NCBI GenBank assembly: GCA_040768845.1
Contig: JAXGME010000010.1
Coordinates: 1 to 64,000 of the forward strand
DNA: 64,000 bases
Direction: 5' to 3'
Source of the DNA: JAEZHK01 sp040768845
Lineage (GTDB): Bacteria; Bacillota; Clostridia; Christensenellales; Aristaeellaceae
A program made the translations under genes and the position numbers. Within the stretch, counting starts at the first letter, position 1. Each line of letters opens with the position of its first letter. This document shows positions 25,433 to 33,925 of the stretch, piece after piece. The notes beneath the pieces were generated by a model. It was given only the letters and a program-made list of their open reading frames with translations, did not search any database and had not been told where the DNA came from.

Positions 25433-25855
25433 TTATTTCTGCTCCTTCGCCGCCTTGTATTTTTCGTAGGCAACGTTCACAAGCGCCTTATCCTGGCTGT
25501 AGGTGACCAGCTCTATGCCCTTTTCGATCGGGTAGTAGTCGCCGTCGGTAAAACCCTGTTCGAAGGCGATCCGGTATTCCGGAGAATCGGCCTGCATGAC
25601 ATACCAGGTGATCTTGTTGCAAACCGGCTGGCGACGCGTCATGGAGTAGAACTCGTAGCTGGTCTCGCCGGCGGGAGAGATGATGCTGGCCCGGACGCCC
25701 GCCTCCTTCCAGACGCGCTCCAGCGCGACGTCGTTGGGAAGCTGCCGTTCGCGGATGACGCCCTTGGGGAGCACCCATTCGTTCTTCTCGTTCTTCAGCA
25801 GAAAGACCTTGTCCTCGAAGAACACCACGCCGCCCGCGCATTTCCGAAAGATCAT
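25433..25855 (-). CDS. Nudix-fold protein with degenerate catalytic box
   Basis: The 140-residue protein has the Nudix fold (KCAGGVVFFEDKVFLLKN, WVLPKG) but its Nudix box, GVIRERQLPNDVALERVWKE then AGV, departs from G-x5-E-x7-REUxEExGU: the first Glu is Gln, the RE pair is reversed to ER, and one of the two metal-binding Glu is Lys. It is therefore probably not a normal nucleoside diphosphate hydrolase and may bind a ligand instead. I start at the ATG at 25855 because AAAGGTGG is eight bases upstream; in-frame ATG 25861 and GTG 25867 overlap that site. Confidence 0.8.
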   Translation of the reverse strand: MIFRKCAGGVVFFEDKVFLLKNEKNEWVLPKGVIRERQLPNDVALERVWKEAGVRASIISPAGETSYEFYSMTRRQPVCNKITWYVMQADSPEYRIAFEQGFTDGDYYPIEKGIELVTYSQDKALVNVAYEKYKAAKEQK

Positions 25856-25897
25856 CGGCATAACCACCTTTCTTTTTGCCGCTACCCCTCTGATGGA

Positions 25898-25926
25898 ATT
25901 TTAACATATTCTGCCCTGAAAAGCAA
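25898..25926 (-). promoter_or_regulatory. Promoter of the Nudix-fold gene
   Basis: TTGCTT (25921-25926) is 17 bases from TAAAAT (25898-25903) on the minus strand, with an extended TG element before the -10. Confidence 0.65.
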
Positions 25927-25939
25927 GTTTTTTGCCGGG

Positions 25940-25990
25940 GCGCACAAAGCCGTCCGCCGCCTTTTTGCGAAAGCGACGGACGGAGTGCGC
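25940..25990 (-). terminator. Large hairpin downstream of the hydantoinase-like gene
   Basis: Two nested stems, 25940-25945 with 25985-25990 and 25950-25960 with 25973-25983 (one mismatch), lie directly after the stop at 25996. There is no T-run right behind the stem, so efficient intrinsic termination is uncertain. Confidence 0.5.
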
Positions 25991-25995
25991 GGCCG

Positions 25996-27993
25996 CTACA
26001 GCCCGATCTTCCCGATGGCCGCGGCAAGCACCGTGCTTTCGATGAAGATGTCGCCGCCGTAGCCGGTGGAGGAAACCAGCGGCTTCTCCGAAAAGCGCAC
26101 CATCAGTGCCCCCGCCGCGCCGCGCCGGCGCGCCTCGTCCACCGCCGCGCGCTCGGCCATCTTCCGGGCAAGGGCCGTCGCCGCCTCCAGCGATTCGGCA
26201 CCGCCGCGCTCGGCGGCACCGATCACCAAAAAGCCCTCGCCCTCCGGCCGGATGGTCGCGCGGCCCTCGGCCGACACGTTGCCGGCCACCGCGCCCAGCG
26301 CGTTGGCCACGCCCGCGTGGCCGGGCACCACGCTCCGGGTGCCCAGCGCCCGCGCCACATCCGCAAGAAAGATGTGTACCGGCGCGCCGACGCCCACCAG
26401 CGCCGAATCCGTCGTCACGAGAAAGCGCGTGCCGCGCCCGTCGGTCCCGGACATCGCCCACGCCCGGTTGAGAAAGGCCGTCAGATCGCCCGAAACGCCG
26501 GCCTTGTGGAGCGCGGGCATTTCTTCTTTTATCAGAATGCCCGCGATGGCAAGGTACAACTTTCGCTTGATCTCGCCGTACACCCAGTCGCAGAGGGCTT
26601 CCGGGCTCAGCCCCGAGGAGGCGGCGACAAACTGCGCGCCCAGCGCGGCTGCCTCGCGGTCAAAGGCGGCGAAGTCGCCCTTGATGTGCATGATATCGGT
26701 GGGCGTCAGTCCCGCGCGCATCACCACGCCCTCCCGCTCGAGCCGGCCGGCATCAAGGCTGTAGGCGTCCCGATTGACGGCGCGGGCGGCGTCCTCGTAG
26801 ATCAGCGGTCCGCCGGACAGCGCCTCGCAAAAGCGCTTCTCCTCCGGGGTGTAGCCGGGACGGTTGCGGATGTCCCGGACCAGTACAAAGAATTCGTGGA
26901 GCGGCAGCGAGTGCCGCCCGCGGGCGGCGATCAGCTTTTTCAGCGCGGGCGCAATGCCGCCATAGCGGCTGGACGCCACCGAAAGCGGGATGGCCCGCGC
27001 GGTGTCGAGCATCAGGCTGTCCCGCCGGTCGCGGCGCACGGCGCTGTCGCCGCCCAGCCCCAGGGTTTCCACATAGACGCCCTTGACAAAGGTACGCCAG
27101 GAACCGATGGAGATGCCGCTTTCGGCCTTGACCGCCGCGCCGCGGCGGATCAGCGCGATGTCGGTGGTGGTACCGCCCATGTCCACGATCACCGCTTCGT
27201 CCTCGCCGGAGAGCGCCTGCGCGCCGACGATGGACGCCGCCGGGCCGCAGAGGATGGTTTCCACCGGACGCACGCCGGTAAAGCGCTCGCTCATCAGGCT
27301 GCCGTCGCTGCGCACGATCGATACCGGAACGTCCAGGTTCCGCGCGCGCAGCGCGCGGCGGATTGCCTCCAGGAATTCTGCCAGCACCGGGATCAGCCGC
27401 CCGTTGAGCAGTGCGCTGGCGCCGCGCCGCACGGCGTCCAGGTCGCTGAACAGCTCGTGTCCGCAGACGGCCGGAAGGTGATGACGGTCCGAAACGAGGC
27501 GCAGCGCTTCCCTTTCCAGCACCGCGCCGTTTGCGGCGGCATTGAGCGCGACGATGGCCAGCGCGTCGGCGTCGGAAAACCAGGCCGCGCTGTCCCGGAA
27601 GAAGGCGTCCCAGTCGGGCGCCTGAAGGATGCGCCCGTCCGCCGCAATCCGGGCGTCCAGGCAGTACACGCTGTCCGGATCGGTCAGCCCCGCCTCTGCG
27701 CCCACCCAGTCCACCGTCTTTTTGTCCACGCCGATGAAGAGCAGCTTTGCCCGCCCGCCCTTGCCCTCGACGCAGGCGTTGGTGGCCAGCGTTGTGGAGA
27801 GGGAAACCATGCCCGCCCGCCCGAGGAGGCGGCCGTCGAGGGCGTCCAGCGCCGCCAGAATGCCCTGGGAAAGGTCGTCCCGCGTGGTCAGCGCCTTGGA
27901 GGAATCCAGGATGCTTCCGCGCTCACAATCATACACCACCGCGTCGGTATAGGTGCCGCCGGTGTCGATGCCGATTCCGTAGGGTCTGTCCAT
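25996..27993 (-). CDS. Hydantoinase/oxoprolinase family protein (HyuA-like), stand-alone
   Basis: The 665-residue protein has the ASKHA-type nucleotide-binding motifs GIDTGGTYTDAVV at the N-terminus and VDMGGTTTDIALI near residue 275, as in ATP-dependent hydantoinase and 5-oxoprolinase A subunits. The B subunit (HyuB) that normally accompanies it is absent, so an ATP-dependent hydrolase of a cyclic amide is only one option. Start is taken at the ATG at 27993; a TTG at 28002 with AAGGA six bases upstream is an equally good alternative. Single-gene unit with its own promoter. Confidence 0.85.
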   Translation of the reverse strand: MDRPYGIGIDTGGTYTDAVVYDCERGSILDSSKALTTRDDLSQGILAALDALDGRLLGRAGMVSLSTTLATNACVEGKGGRAKLLFIGVDKKTVDWVGAEAGLTDPDSVYCLDARIAADGRILQAPDWDAFFRDSAAWFSDADALAIVALNAAANGAVLEREALRLVSDRHHLPAVCGHELFSDLDAVRRGASALLNGRLIPVLAEFLEAIRRALRARNLDVPVSIVRSDGSLMSERFTGVRPVETILCGPAASIVGAQALSGEDEAVIVDMGGTTTDIALIRRGAAVKAESGISIGSWRTFVKGVYVETLGLGGDSAVRRDRRDSLMLDTARAIPLSVASSRYGGIAPALKKLIAARGRHSLPLHEFFVLVRDIRNRPGYTPEEKRFCEALSGGPLIYEDAARAVNRDAYSLDAGRLEREGVVMRAGLTPTDIMHIKGDFAAFDREAAALGAQFVAASSGLSPEALCDWVYGEIKRKLYLAIAGILIKEEMPALHKAGVSGDLTAFLNRAWAMSGTDGRGTRFLVTTDSALVGVGAPVHIFLADVARALGTRSVVPGHAGVANALGAVAGNVSAEGRATIRPEGEGFLVIGAAERGGAESLEAATALARKMAERAAVDEARRRGAAGALMVRFSEKPLVSSTGYGGDIFIESTVLAAAIGKIGL

Positions 27994-28055
27994 GTCGATC
28001 AATACCTGTCCTTTTCCGTAGTGCCGCGCCTTCTCGCCGCAAAGGCATCGATCAC

Positions 28056-28084
28056 ACTATACAGGATGGAATGCCCTTCGTCAA
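28056..28084 (-). promoter_or_regulatory. Sigma-A promoter of the hydantoinase-like gene
   Basis: TTGACG (28079-28084) is 17 bases from TATAGT (28056-28061) on the minus strand. Confidence 0.78.
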
Positions 28085-28164
28085 GTTGCGTGAACAAGCT
28101 GTTTCCTGATGGATTTAACCTTTTTTCCTCCACGGGACTTAACCACAACCGCGCGTTTTTCTGC

Positions 28165-28170
28165 TATAAT
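28165..28170 (+). promoter_or_regulatory. Extended -10 promoter of pyk
   Basis: A perfect TATAAT preceded by the extended TGC stands 52 bases before the pyk start. No good -35 hexamer is seen at 17 bases, so the extended element probably compensates. Confidence 0.7.
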
Positions 28171-28221
28171 TCTGGCGTAAAGAATGATTGTGTGCGACTG
28201 CGCGACACGAGGAGCGATACC

Positions 28222-29982
28222 ATGCGAAAGACAAAGATTGTGTGCACCATCGGCCCGGCTTCCGAGGACAAAGAAACGCTGCGCCAGATGATTCTGGCCG
28301 GGATGAACGTGGCGCGGCTGAATTTTTCCCACGGGAGTCACGAGGAGCATCTGGTGCGGGTCAGCCGCCTGAAGGCGCTCCGGGAGGAGATGAATGTGCC
28401 GCTGGCCATCATGCTGGACACCCGCGGGCCGGAGATCCGTCTGGGCCGGTTCAAGGACGGCGGCGTCACGCTCCGGGAGGGGAGCGCGTTTACCCTCACC
28501 GCCGAGCCCTGCGACGGCGATGAAGCGCACGCCTACATCAACCACCCGGACCTGCCCCAGCACGTGCACCCGGGCACCGCCATCATGCTGGACGACGGGC
28601 TGATCGGCCTCACGGTGACGGACGTGAAGGGCCCGGAAATCACCTGCAGCGTGGTCAGCGGCGGGCCGCTTTCCAACAACAAAAGCGTCAACGTGCCCGG
28701 CGTGGACATAGACATGCCCTATCTGTCCGAGCAGGACCAGGCGGACATCCACTTTGCGGTGGAAAACGAACTGGACTATATCGCGCTGTCCTTTGTGCGC
28801 ACCGCGCAGGACGTGCTGGACGTCAAGCGGCTGCTGGCCCGCTCCGGGGACACCGGCATCGAGCTGATCGCCAAGATCGAAAACCGGTCCGGCATCGCCC
28901 ACATCGACGAGATCATCCGGCTCTCCGCGGGCATCATGGTGGCCCGGGGCGACATGGGCGTGGAGATCCCCTTCGAGGAGCTTCCGCACCTGCAAAAGCA
29001 GCTGATCACCCAGTGTTACAGCGCGGGCAAGCGGGTCATCACCGCCACGCAGATGCTGGAGTCCATGGTGCGCAATCCGCGGCCCACCCGTGCGGAAATC
29101 ACGGACGTGGCCAACGCCATTTACGACGGCACCAGCGCGCTGATGCTCTCCGGCGAAACCGCCAACGGCAAGTACCCGGTGGAAACCATCCGCACGATGG
29201 CGAAGATTGCCGAGCGTACGGAGGAATTCATCGATTACAAGGGCCTTTTCAACGCGGCGGAGCCGAGGCTGGACAAGAGCGTCATCAACGCGCTGTCCCA
29301 CGCCACCTGCACCACCGCCCACGATCTGAGCGCCGCGGCCATCGTGACCGTCACGCGCACGGGCTCCACCGCGCGCATGGTGTCCCGGTTCCGCCCGGCC
29401 ACGCCCATCGTGGCCATCACACCCATCCCGCGCACCTACCGGCAACTGGCCCTGTCCTGGGGGGTCACGCCGCTGATGAACGATTACAAGACCTCCAGCC
29501 GCGAGCTCTTCAACGACGCCGCCGCCAAGGTGCAGGAGGCGGGCCTCGCGGCGGATGGCGACATCATCGTGATCACCGGCTCCTCCGACAGGGTGGGCGA
29601 AATCACCAACACGCTTCAGATTCACGTGCTGGGCACCGCGCTGGTGCGCGGAACCGGCAACGCCATTTCCGCCCCCATCACCGCCCGGATGTGCGTGGTG
29701 ACCAAGACCGACGATCTCAAGGACTTTCACGACGGAGACATTCTGGTCATCGACCGGACGACCAGCGCCGTCCTCCACGAGATGCGCCGCGCCAGTGCCG
29801 TGGTGACCGAGGAGGACATGGCCGATTCCGGCGCGGCCTCCGCCTGCCTCGCGCTGGACATGCCGCTGATCGCGGGCGCGGAAAAGGCGACGCAGCTTCT
29901 GAAATCCGGCTGTCTCGCCACCATTGATTCGAAAAACGGCGTGGTTTACAACGGAGACAGCGGAATGTCCGGCGGCAAGTGA
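28222..29982 (+). CDS. pyk: Pyruvate kinase with extra C-terminal PEP-utilising-type domain
   Basis: Pyruvate kinase makes pyruvate and ATP from PEP and ADP in the last step of glycolysis. The 586-residue protein has the barrel and B domain (MRKTKIVCTIGPASEDK, TRGPEIRLG), the active-site segment ARGDMGVEIPFEELP, and the signature ITATQMLESM. Beyond the normal regulatory C domain it has about 110 extra residues (from about 475), which resemble the phosphohistidine-type domain found at the end of some Bacillus and clostridial enzymes. The open frame extends far upstream, but ATG 28222 behind GAGGAG is clear. Confidence 0.95.
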   Translation: MRKTKIVCTIGPASEDKETLRQMILAGMNVARLNFSHGSHEEHLVRVSRLKALREEMNVPLAIMLDTRGPEIRLGRFKDGGVTLREGSAFTLTAEPCDGDEAHAYINHPDLPQHVHPGTAIMLDDGLIGLTVTDVKGPEITCSVVSGGPLSNNKSVNVPGVDIDMPYLSEQDQADIHFAVENELDYIALSFVRTAQDVLDVKRLLARSGDTGIELIAKIENRSGIAHIDEIIRLSAGIMVARGDMGVEIPFEELPHLQKQLITQCYSAGKRVITATQMLESMVRNPRPTRAEITDVANAIYDGTSALMLSGETANGKYPVETIRTMAKIAERTEEFIDYKGLFNAAEPRLDKSVINALSHATCTTAHDLSAAAIVTVTRTGSTARMVSRFRPATPIVAITPIPRTYRQLALSWGVTPLMNDYKTSSRELFNDAAAKVQEAGLAADGDIIVITGSSDRVGEITNTLQIHVLGTALVRGTGNAISAPITARMCVVTKTDDLKDFHDGDILVIDRTTSAVLHEMRRASAVVTEEDMADSGAASACLALDMPLIAGAEKATQLLKSGCLATIDSKNGVVYNGDSGMSGGK

Positions 29983-29993
29983 CCGCCAAAGGG

Positions 29994-30036
29994 GCCGCGC
30001 CCGGCCGCCGAAACCGGCGGCCGGGTGCGGCGTTTT
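29994..30036 (+). terminator. Intrinsic terminator of pyk, convergent with nrdJ
   Basis: A 17-bp GC-rich stem (29994-30010 with 30015-30031, four-base loop) is followed by TTTT. It probably serves pyk; on the other strand no T-run follows. Confidence 0.82.
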
Positions 30037-30042
30037 GGGGGA

Positions 30043-32307
30043 TCATCGGACCGGGCAGGCGCCGCTGGCGCAGTCGTCGTCCTCCACGTCCGCCGATTCG
30101 CCCACCTCAAACCGGCTCAGCGTCGCCGGATCAAAGGGCTTGCTTGCGGCCTTCAGCGCCTCGTACTGCTCCCGGGTGACGGCCTCGTAGGGCGCAAGCT
30201 GGTAGGTGCCGCCGTCGTAGGCCAGGAAGGATACGCCCACGAAGGAATCCCACACGTCTTTGATCGCCCGCTCCACGCCGTCCCATTCCTCGGGCCGCAC
30301 GGTGATGGTATTGCTGGAATTGTGCTGGGTGTAGTGGCGCTGAAAGCGGATGTACTGCCTCAGCTGCGCCAGGGCGGGCACGTCGCCCTTGGTGACGGCC
30401 GCGCCGGAGGCCACGGGAAAGTCGATCACCAGCGTGCGCGCCTTTTGGATGTCGTCGTCCGGCGTGCCGATCTCCGGATGCACCTTCCAGCCCAGCGCCA
30501 GCGCCGCCCTGGCCAGCGCGTCGTCGGAGGAGATGCGGATGCGGCGGATGAAGTAGGGCGCGTGGGCGTAGTGCAGCCCGGCGGACACGCCGCCCGCCAC
30601 CAGCGACAGCGTGCCTTCGGGCTTGATGGTGGTGGTCAGCAGGGGAACGGGAATGCGCAGCTGATCGGCGTATCGCGCCGCGGCATCCCGGGCCGCCCGG
30701 GAAAGATGCTCCAAAGCCTCGTCCTGCGCCGCCTCATCCATGCCCGAGAAGGCGTCCATCACCCCCGTCAGGCTGCAGCCGGTGAGCCGGTCGCGCTTGT
30801 GCTTCGCGTTCCACTCCGGCAGTTCCAGATCGATCAGCGTCATGCGAAGGCCCGCGCGCGCGGAAAGCGCCTGCGCGCGCTTCGCGCCCTCGAGGTCCAG
30901 CCCCGCCTCGCTCCGGAACGCGCACAGGTTGACCGTGGTCAGGTTGCACTGCTCTTTGGAATCCAGCAGGATCTCCCCGCAGGGGTTCACCCCCTCCACG
31001 TTCTCGCGGCGCTTCCGGGCGGCTTCCAGATTGACAAAGCCCGGTTCCCCGTCCAGCTGGATCATCAGAAAGATCAGGTGCAGCATGTCGCCGGAGGGCT
31101 TTTCGGTCAGCGCCATGGAGTTGTTGGACAGACGGCGGTGGCCGATGCCCGGGCGGCCGAATGAAAAGGGTGCCTCGCCGTTGACCGCCGGGTCGAAGGT
31201 CTTTTTTGAGAGCGCATCAAACCAGGCGGGCGGGCGGATGCCCATCCGGTCCAGCTGCGCCCGGACCGCCTCGTGCTGCCGGAAGTGGCGTTCCGACCAG
31301 AAGCCGTTGATGCCGTACTTGGCGAACAGGCATTCCATGTCCTCCGGATCAAAGAGGAAGATTTCCGCGGTGCGCCGCACGCCGCCGGACACCACGTTGT
31401 TGCCGATCAGGTTGCCGATGTCCAGGATGTGGATCGGGCGCACGCGGCCGTAGCCGGCCTCGTCGGTTTTGATGGGCGCCAGGCTGGGGTCGATCTTATT
31501 TTTCAGCACCGCGTCGATGCCCGCGAACATCTCCCGCAGCGGCTCCGGGCCCGAGGCCGTGCCGCCGAAGGTCTTTAGCCGCTCGCCTTTGGGCCGGACG
31601 GAGTTGAACGATACCTTGATGGTATGCACGTGCTCGTAGCGCGGCTCGGTGATCAGCGCCAGATACTGTCCCAGCGCGTCCCGCCAACCCTCCTTGCTGT
31701 CGCCCACGTAGATCTTGGCAAAGCCGTTTTCCAGCTGCCGGAGGTCGGTATGCTCCAGGCGGTAATCCACCGGTACGGGGTTGTATTCCGAAAGGATCAG
31801 CCGCGTGTTGGTGCGAATGGGCCTGAGATTTGCCGCCATCTTCGGCGTGCACTTGAAGCCCACGCCGCTGCCCAGCATCAGCAGGTAAAACAGCTCGCAC
31901 AGATCCTCCCATTTTTCAATGTTGGTGAAGCTGCAGTTGTAGTTGGCCATCGGGTAGGTTTCGGAAACAGGGGTGCCGCCCACCCAAAGCGTGCGGCCGG
32001 ACGGAAACTGCCGGAGGTTGAACACCGCGTCGAAAAGCGCCTCCGCCTCGCGCCTGAGCCAGTCGTCCGGAACCGGCAGGCCGATTTTTGCGCGATGCCG
32101 CCCGTCCAGCCCCACGTTGTATTCCACGGCCCGAGCCACCGTTTCGCGCCAGGTTTCGCGCCGGCCCTCGGCGCTCAGGAAGCGGGCGTAGGTGCGGTAG
32201 AAGGTGAACTGGCCCAGCGGCGTCATGTGGGCGGGCTGGTCGGGGTAGCGGCTGAGAAAATCGTCGCTCAGCAGTCTCTTCGGTTGGGAACCTTTGATCT
32301 GCGACAT
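30043..32307 (-). CDS. nrdJ: Adenosylcobalamin-dependent (class II) ribonucleoside-triphosphate reductase
   Basis: NrdJ reduces ribonucleoside triphosphates to deoxyribonucleotides with B12 as radical source. The 754-residue monomeric protein resembles the Lactobacillus leichmannii type: NPCGEILL active-site loop, GSGVGF and NVVSGGVRRTAEI segments, and a C-terminal Cys-x4-Cys pair (CASGAC) that shuttles reducing equivalents. Full length, no inteins. AAAGGTGG precedes the ATG. No cobalamin riboswitch is seen before it. It is the only ribonucleotide reductase in the window. Confidence 0.94.
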   Translation of the reverse strand: MSQIKGSQPKRLLSDDFLSRYPDQPAHMTPLGQFTFYRTYARFLSAEGRRETWRETVARAVEYNVGLDGRHRAKIGLPVPDDWLRREAEALFDAVFNLRQFPSGRTLWVGGTPVSETYPMANYNCSFTNIEKWEDLCELFYLLMLGSGVGFKCTPKMAANLRPIRTNTRLILSEYNPVPVDYRLEHTDLRQLENGFAKIYVGDSKEGWRDALGQYLALITEPRYEHVHTIKVSFNSVRPKGERLKTFGGTASGPEPLREMFAGIDAVLKNKIDPSLAPIKTDEAGYGRVRPIHILDIGNLIGNNVVSGGVRRTAEIFLFDPEDMECLFAKYGINGFWSERHFRQHEAVRAQLDRMGIRPPAWFDALSKKTFDPAVNGEAPFSFGRPGIGHRRLSNNSMALTEKPSGDMLHLIFLMIQLDGEPGFVNLEAARKRRENVEGVNPCGEILLDSKEQCNLTTVNLCAFRSEAGLDLEGAKRAQALSARAGLRMTLIDLELPEWNAKHKRDRLTGCSLTGVMDAFSGMDEAAQDEALEHLSRAARDAAARYADQLRIPVPLLTTTIKPEGTLSLVAGGVSAGLHYAHAPYFIRRIRISSDDALARAALALGWKVHPEIGTPDDDIQKARTLVIDFPVASGAAVTKGDVPALAQLRQYIRFQRHYTQHNSSNTITVRPEEWDGVERAIKDVWDSFVGVSFLAYDGGTYQLAPYEAVTREQYEALKAASKPFDPATLSRFEVGESADVEDDDCASGACPVR

Positions 32308-32345
32308 GAGAAAATACCACCTTTTGTATACTTCGGGTCATTTGC

Positions 32346-32361
32346 ATACAACATATAGTAT
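32346..32361. promoter_or_regulatory. Possible NrdR box in front of nrdJ
   Basis: A 16-base imperfect palindrome with the core ACTATATGTTGT on the minus strand resembles the NrdR repressor box (consensus like ACACTATATATTGTGT) and overlaps the start region of the nrdJ promoter. Only one convincing box is seen, whereas NrdR usually binds two in tandem. Confidence 0.42.
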
Positions 32362-32388
32362 TCTACGCCCTAAAAAAGAAAATGTCCA
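32360..32388 (-). promoter_or_regulatory. Sigma-A promoter of nrdJ
   Basis: TGGACA (32383-32388) is 17 bases from TAGAAT (32360-32365) on the minus strand, giving a leader of about 45 bases. Confidence 0.72.
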
Positions 32389-32408
32389 GACCGGCTGAGA
32401 ATTTCTGG

Positions 32409-32414
32409 TATATT
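32409..32414 (+). promoter_or_regulatory. Possible extended -10 promoter of xylA
   Basis: TATATT with the preceding TGG is the best promoter-like element upstream of xylA; no -35 hexamer is evident. It would give a leader of about 115 bases containing a GC-rich inverted repeat near 32425-32450. Confidence 0.35.
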
Positions 32415-32534
32415 TGCACGAGGCGTCCGGCGGCGCGCCGCGCCGCGCGTCAGCGGAGGAAAACCCGGTTATATGTATGAAAGAAAAAGGCGATTTGCCG
32501 GAGGCGGTCGCGATACCAATCAAGGAGGATTGTT

Positions 32535-33857
32535 ATGGCAGAGATTTTCAAGGGGCTCCCCATGGTCACCTACGCGGGACCTGGATCCAAAGACCCGCTG
32601 ACCTTCAAGTTCTACGATCCCGACCGGATCATCCTGGGCAAGCCCATGCGGGAACACCTGCCCTTTGCGATGGCCTGGTGGCACAACCTGACGGCGCTGG
32701 GCGCGGACATGTTCGGCGCGGGCACCGCCGACAAGCGCTTCGGCGCACAAAAGCCGGGCACCATGGAGCACGCCCGCGCCAAGGTGGACGCGGGGTTTGA
32801 GTTCATGCAAAAGCTTGGCATCGGGTATTTCTGCTTCCACGATCTGGACCTGGTGCCCGAGGCGGACACGCTGGAGGAGACCAACCGCCGCCTGGACGAG
32901 ATTTCGGACTACATCCTGGAGAAGATGAATGAAACCGGCATCCGCAACCTGTGGGGCACGGCCAACCTGTTTTCCAACCCTCGCTATGCCAACGGCGCGG
33001 GTTCCTCGAACAGCCTGGACGTGTACCTGCACGCCGCCGCGCAGGTGAAAAAAGCCATCGACATCACCGTCAAACTGGGTGGCCGGGGCTACGTGTTCTG
33101 GGGCGGGCGCGAGGGCTACGAAACGCTGCTCAACACCGACGTGCGCTTTGAACAGGAGAACATCGCGCGCCTGATGCGCATGGCGGTGGACTACGGCCGC
33201 TCCATCGGCTTTACGGGCACCTTCCTCGTGGAGCCCAAGCCCAAGGAGCCGATGAAGCACCAGTACGACTTTGACGCCGCCACGGCCATCGGCTTTCTGC
33301 GCCAGTACGGCCTGGACAAGGACTTCAAGCTGAACGTCGAGGCCAACCACGCCACGCTGGCGGGCCACACCTTCCAGCACGACCTCAGGATCGCCGCCAT
33401 GAACGGCATGCTGGGCTCCGTGGACGCCAACCAGGGGGACGAGCTGCTGGGCTGGGATACCGACCAGTTCCCCTTTGACGTCTACGACACCACCCTTTGC
33501 ATGTACGAGGTACTGAAGGCGGGCGGGATTCCCGGCGGCTTCAATTTTGACGCCAAGACGCGGCGTCCCAGCTACACCGATGCGGACATGTTCATGGCCT
33601 TCATCCTGGGCATGGACAGTTTCGCGCTGGGGCTGATCAAGGCGGCGGAATTGATCGAGGACGGGCGCATCGACGCCTTTGTGGCCGAGCGGTACGGAAG
33701 CTTTGATTCCCCGCTGGGCCGGAAGATCCGCGCGGGGGAGGCTACCCTTGCGGAGCTCAGCGACCTGGCGGTGAAAAACGGCGCGGCGGCACAGCCCGGC
33801 AGCGGTCGGCAGGAGTGGCTGGAGGCCATTGTCAACACCGTGCTGTTCCGGGGCTGA
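32535..33857 (+). CDS. xylA: Xylose isomerase
   Basis: XylA interconverts D-xylose and D-xylulose (and D-glucose and fructose). The 440-residue protein is a type II xylose isomerase by length and has the metal-binding and active-site segments FCFHDLDLVPEA, WGGREGYETLLNTD, VEPKPKEPMKHQYDFD, and HDLRIAA. AAGGAGG precedes the ATG. It stands alone: no xylulokinase or xylose transporter is adjacent, and no xylose regulator is seen. Confidence 0.95.
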   Translation: MAEIFKGLPMVTYAGPGSKDPLTFKFYDPDRIILGKPMREHLPFAMAWWHNLTALGADMFGAGTADKRFGAQKPGTMEHARAKVDAGFEFMQKLGIGYFCFHDLDLVPEADTLEETNRRLDEISDYILEKMNETGIRNLWGTANLFSNPRYANGAGSSNSLDVYLHAAAQVKKAIDITVKLGGRGYVFWGGREGYETLLNTDVRFEQENIARLMRMAVDYGRSIGFTGTFLVEPKPKEPMKHQYDFDAATAIGFLRQYGLDKDFKLNVEANHATLAGHTFQHDLRIAAMNGMLGSVDANQGDELLGWDTDQFPFDVYDTTLCMYEVLKAGGIPGGFNFDAKTRRPSYTDADMFMAFILGMDSFALGLIKAAELIEDGRIDAFVAERYGSFDSPLGRKIRAGEATLAELSDLAVKNGAAAQPGSGRQEWLEAIVNTVLFRG

Positions 33858-33869
33858 GCGCAAGCAAAT

Positions 33870-33902
33870 GGGCCGGCGCGCCGCAAATGCGGCGCCCGGC
33901 CC
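33870..33902. terminator. Hairpin between convergent xylA and exporter adaptor gene
   Basis: Seven-base-pair outer and seven-base-pair inner GC stems (33870-33884 with 33889-33902, one bulged base) form a very stable hairpin between two convergent genes. No long T-run follows on either strand. Confidence 0.6.
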
Positions 33903-33925
33903 CAGTTTACTGGATTTTCTCCGCG

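Noticed and set aside
26317..28221. Upstream extension of the pyruvate kinase frame by more than 600 codons
   Set aside because: It is antisense to the hydantoinase-like gene, and pyruvate kinase starts at a conserved ATG with its own ribosome binding site and promoter.
32308..32534. Cobalamin riboswitch in front of the B12-dependent reductase
   Set aside because: The leader is only about 45 bases from the predicted start and no B12-box sequence is seen.
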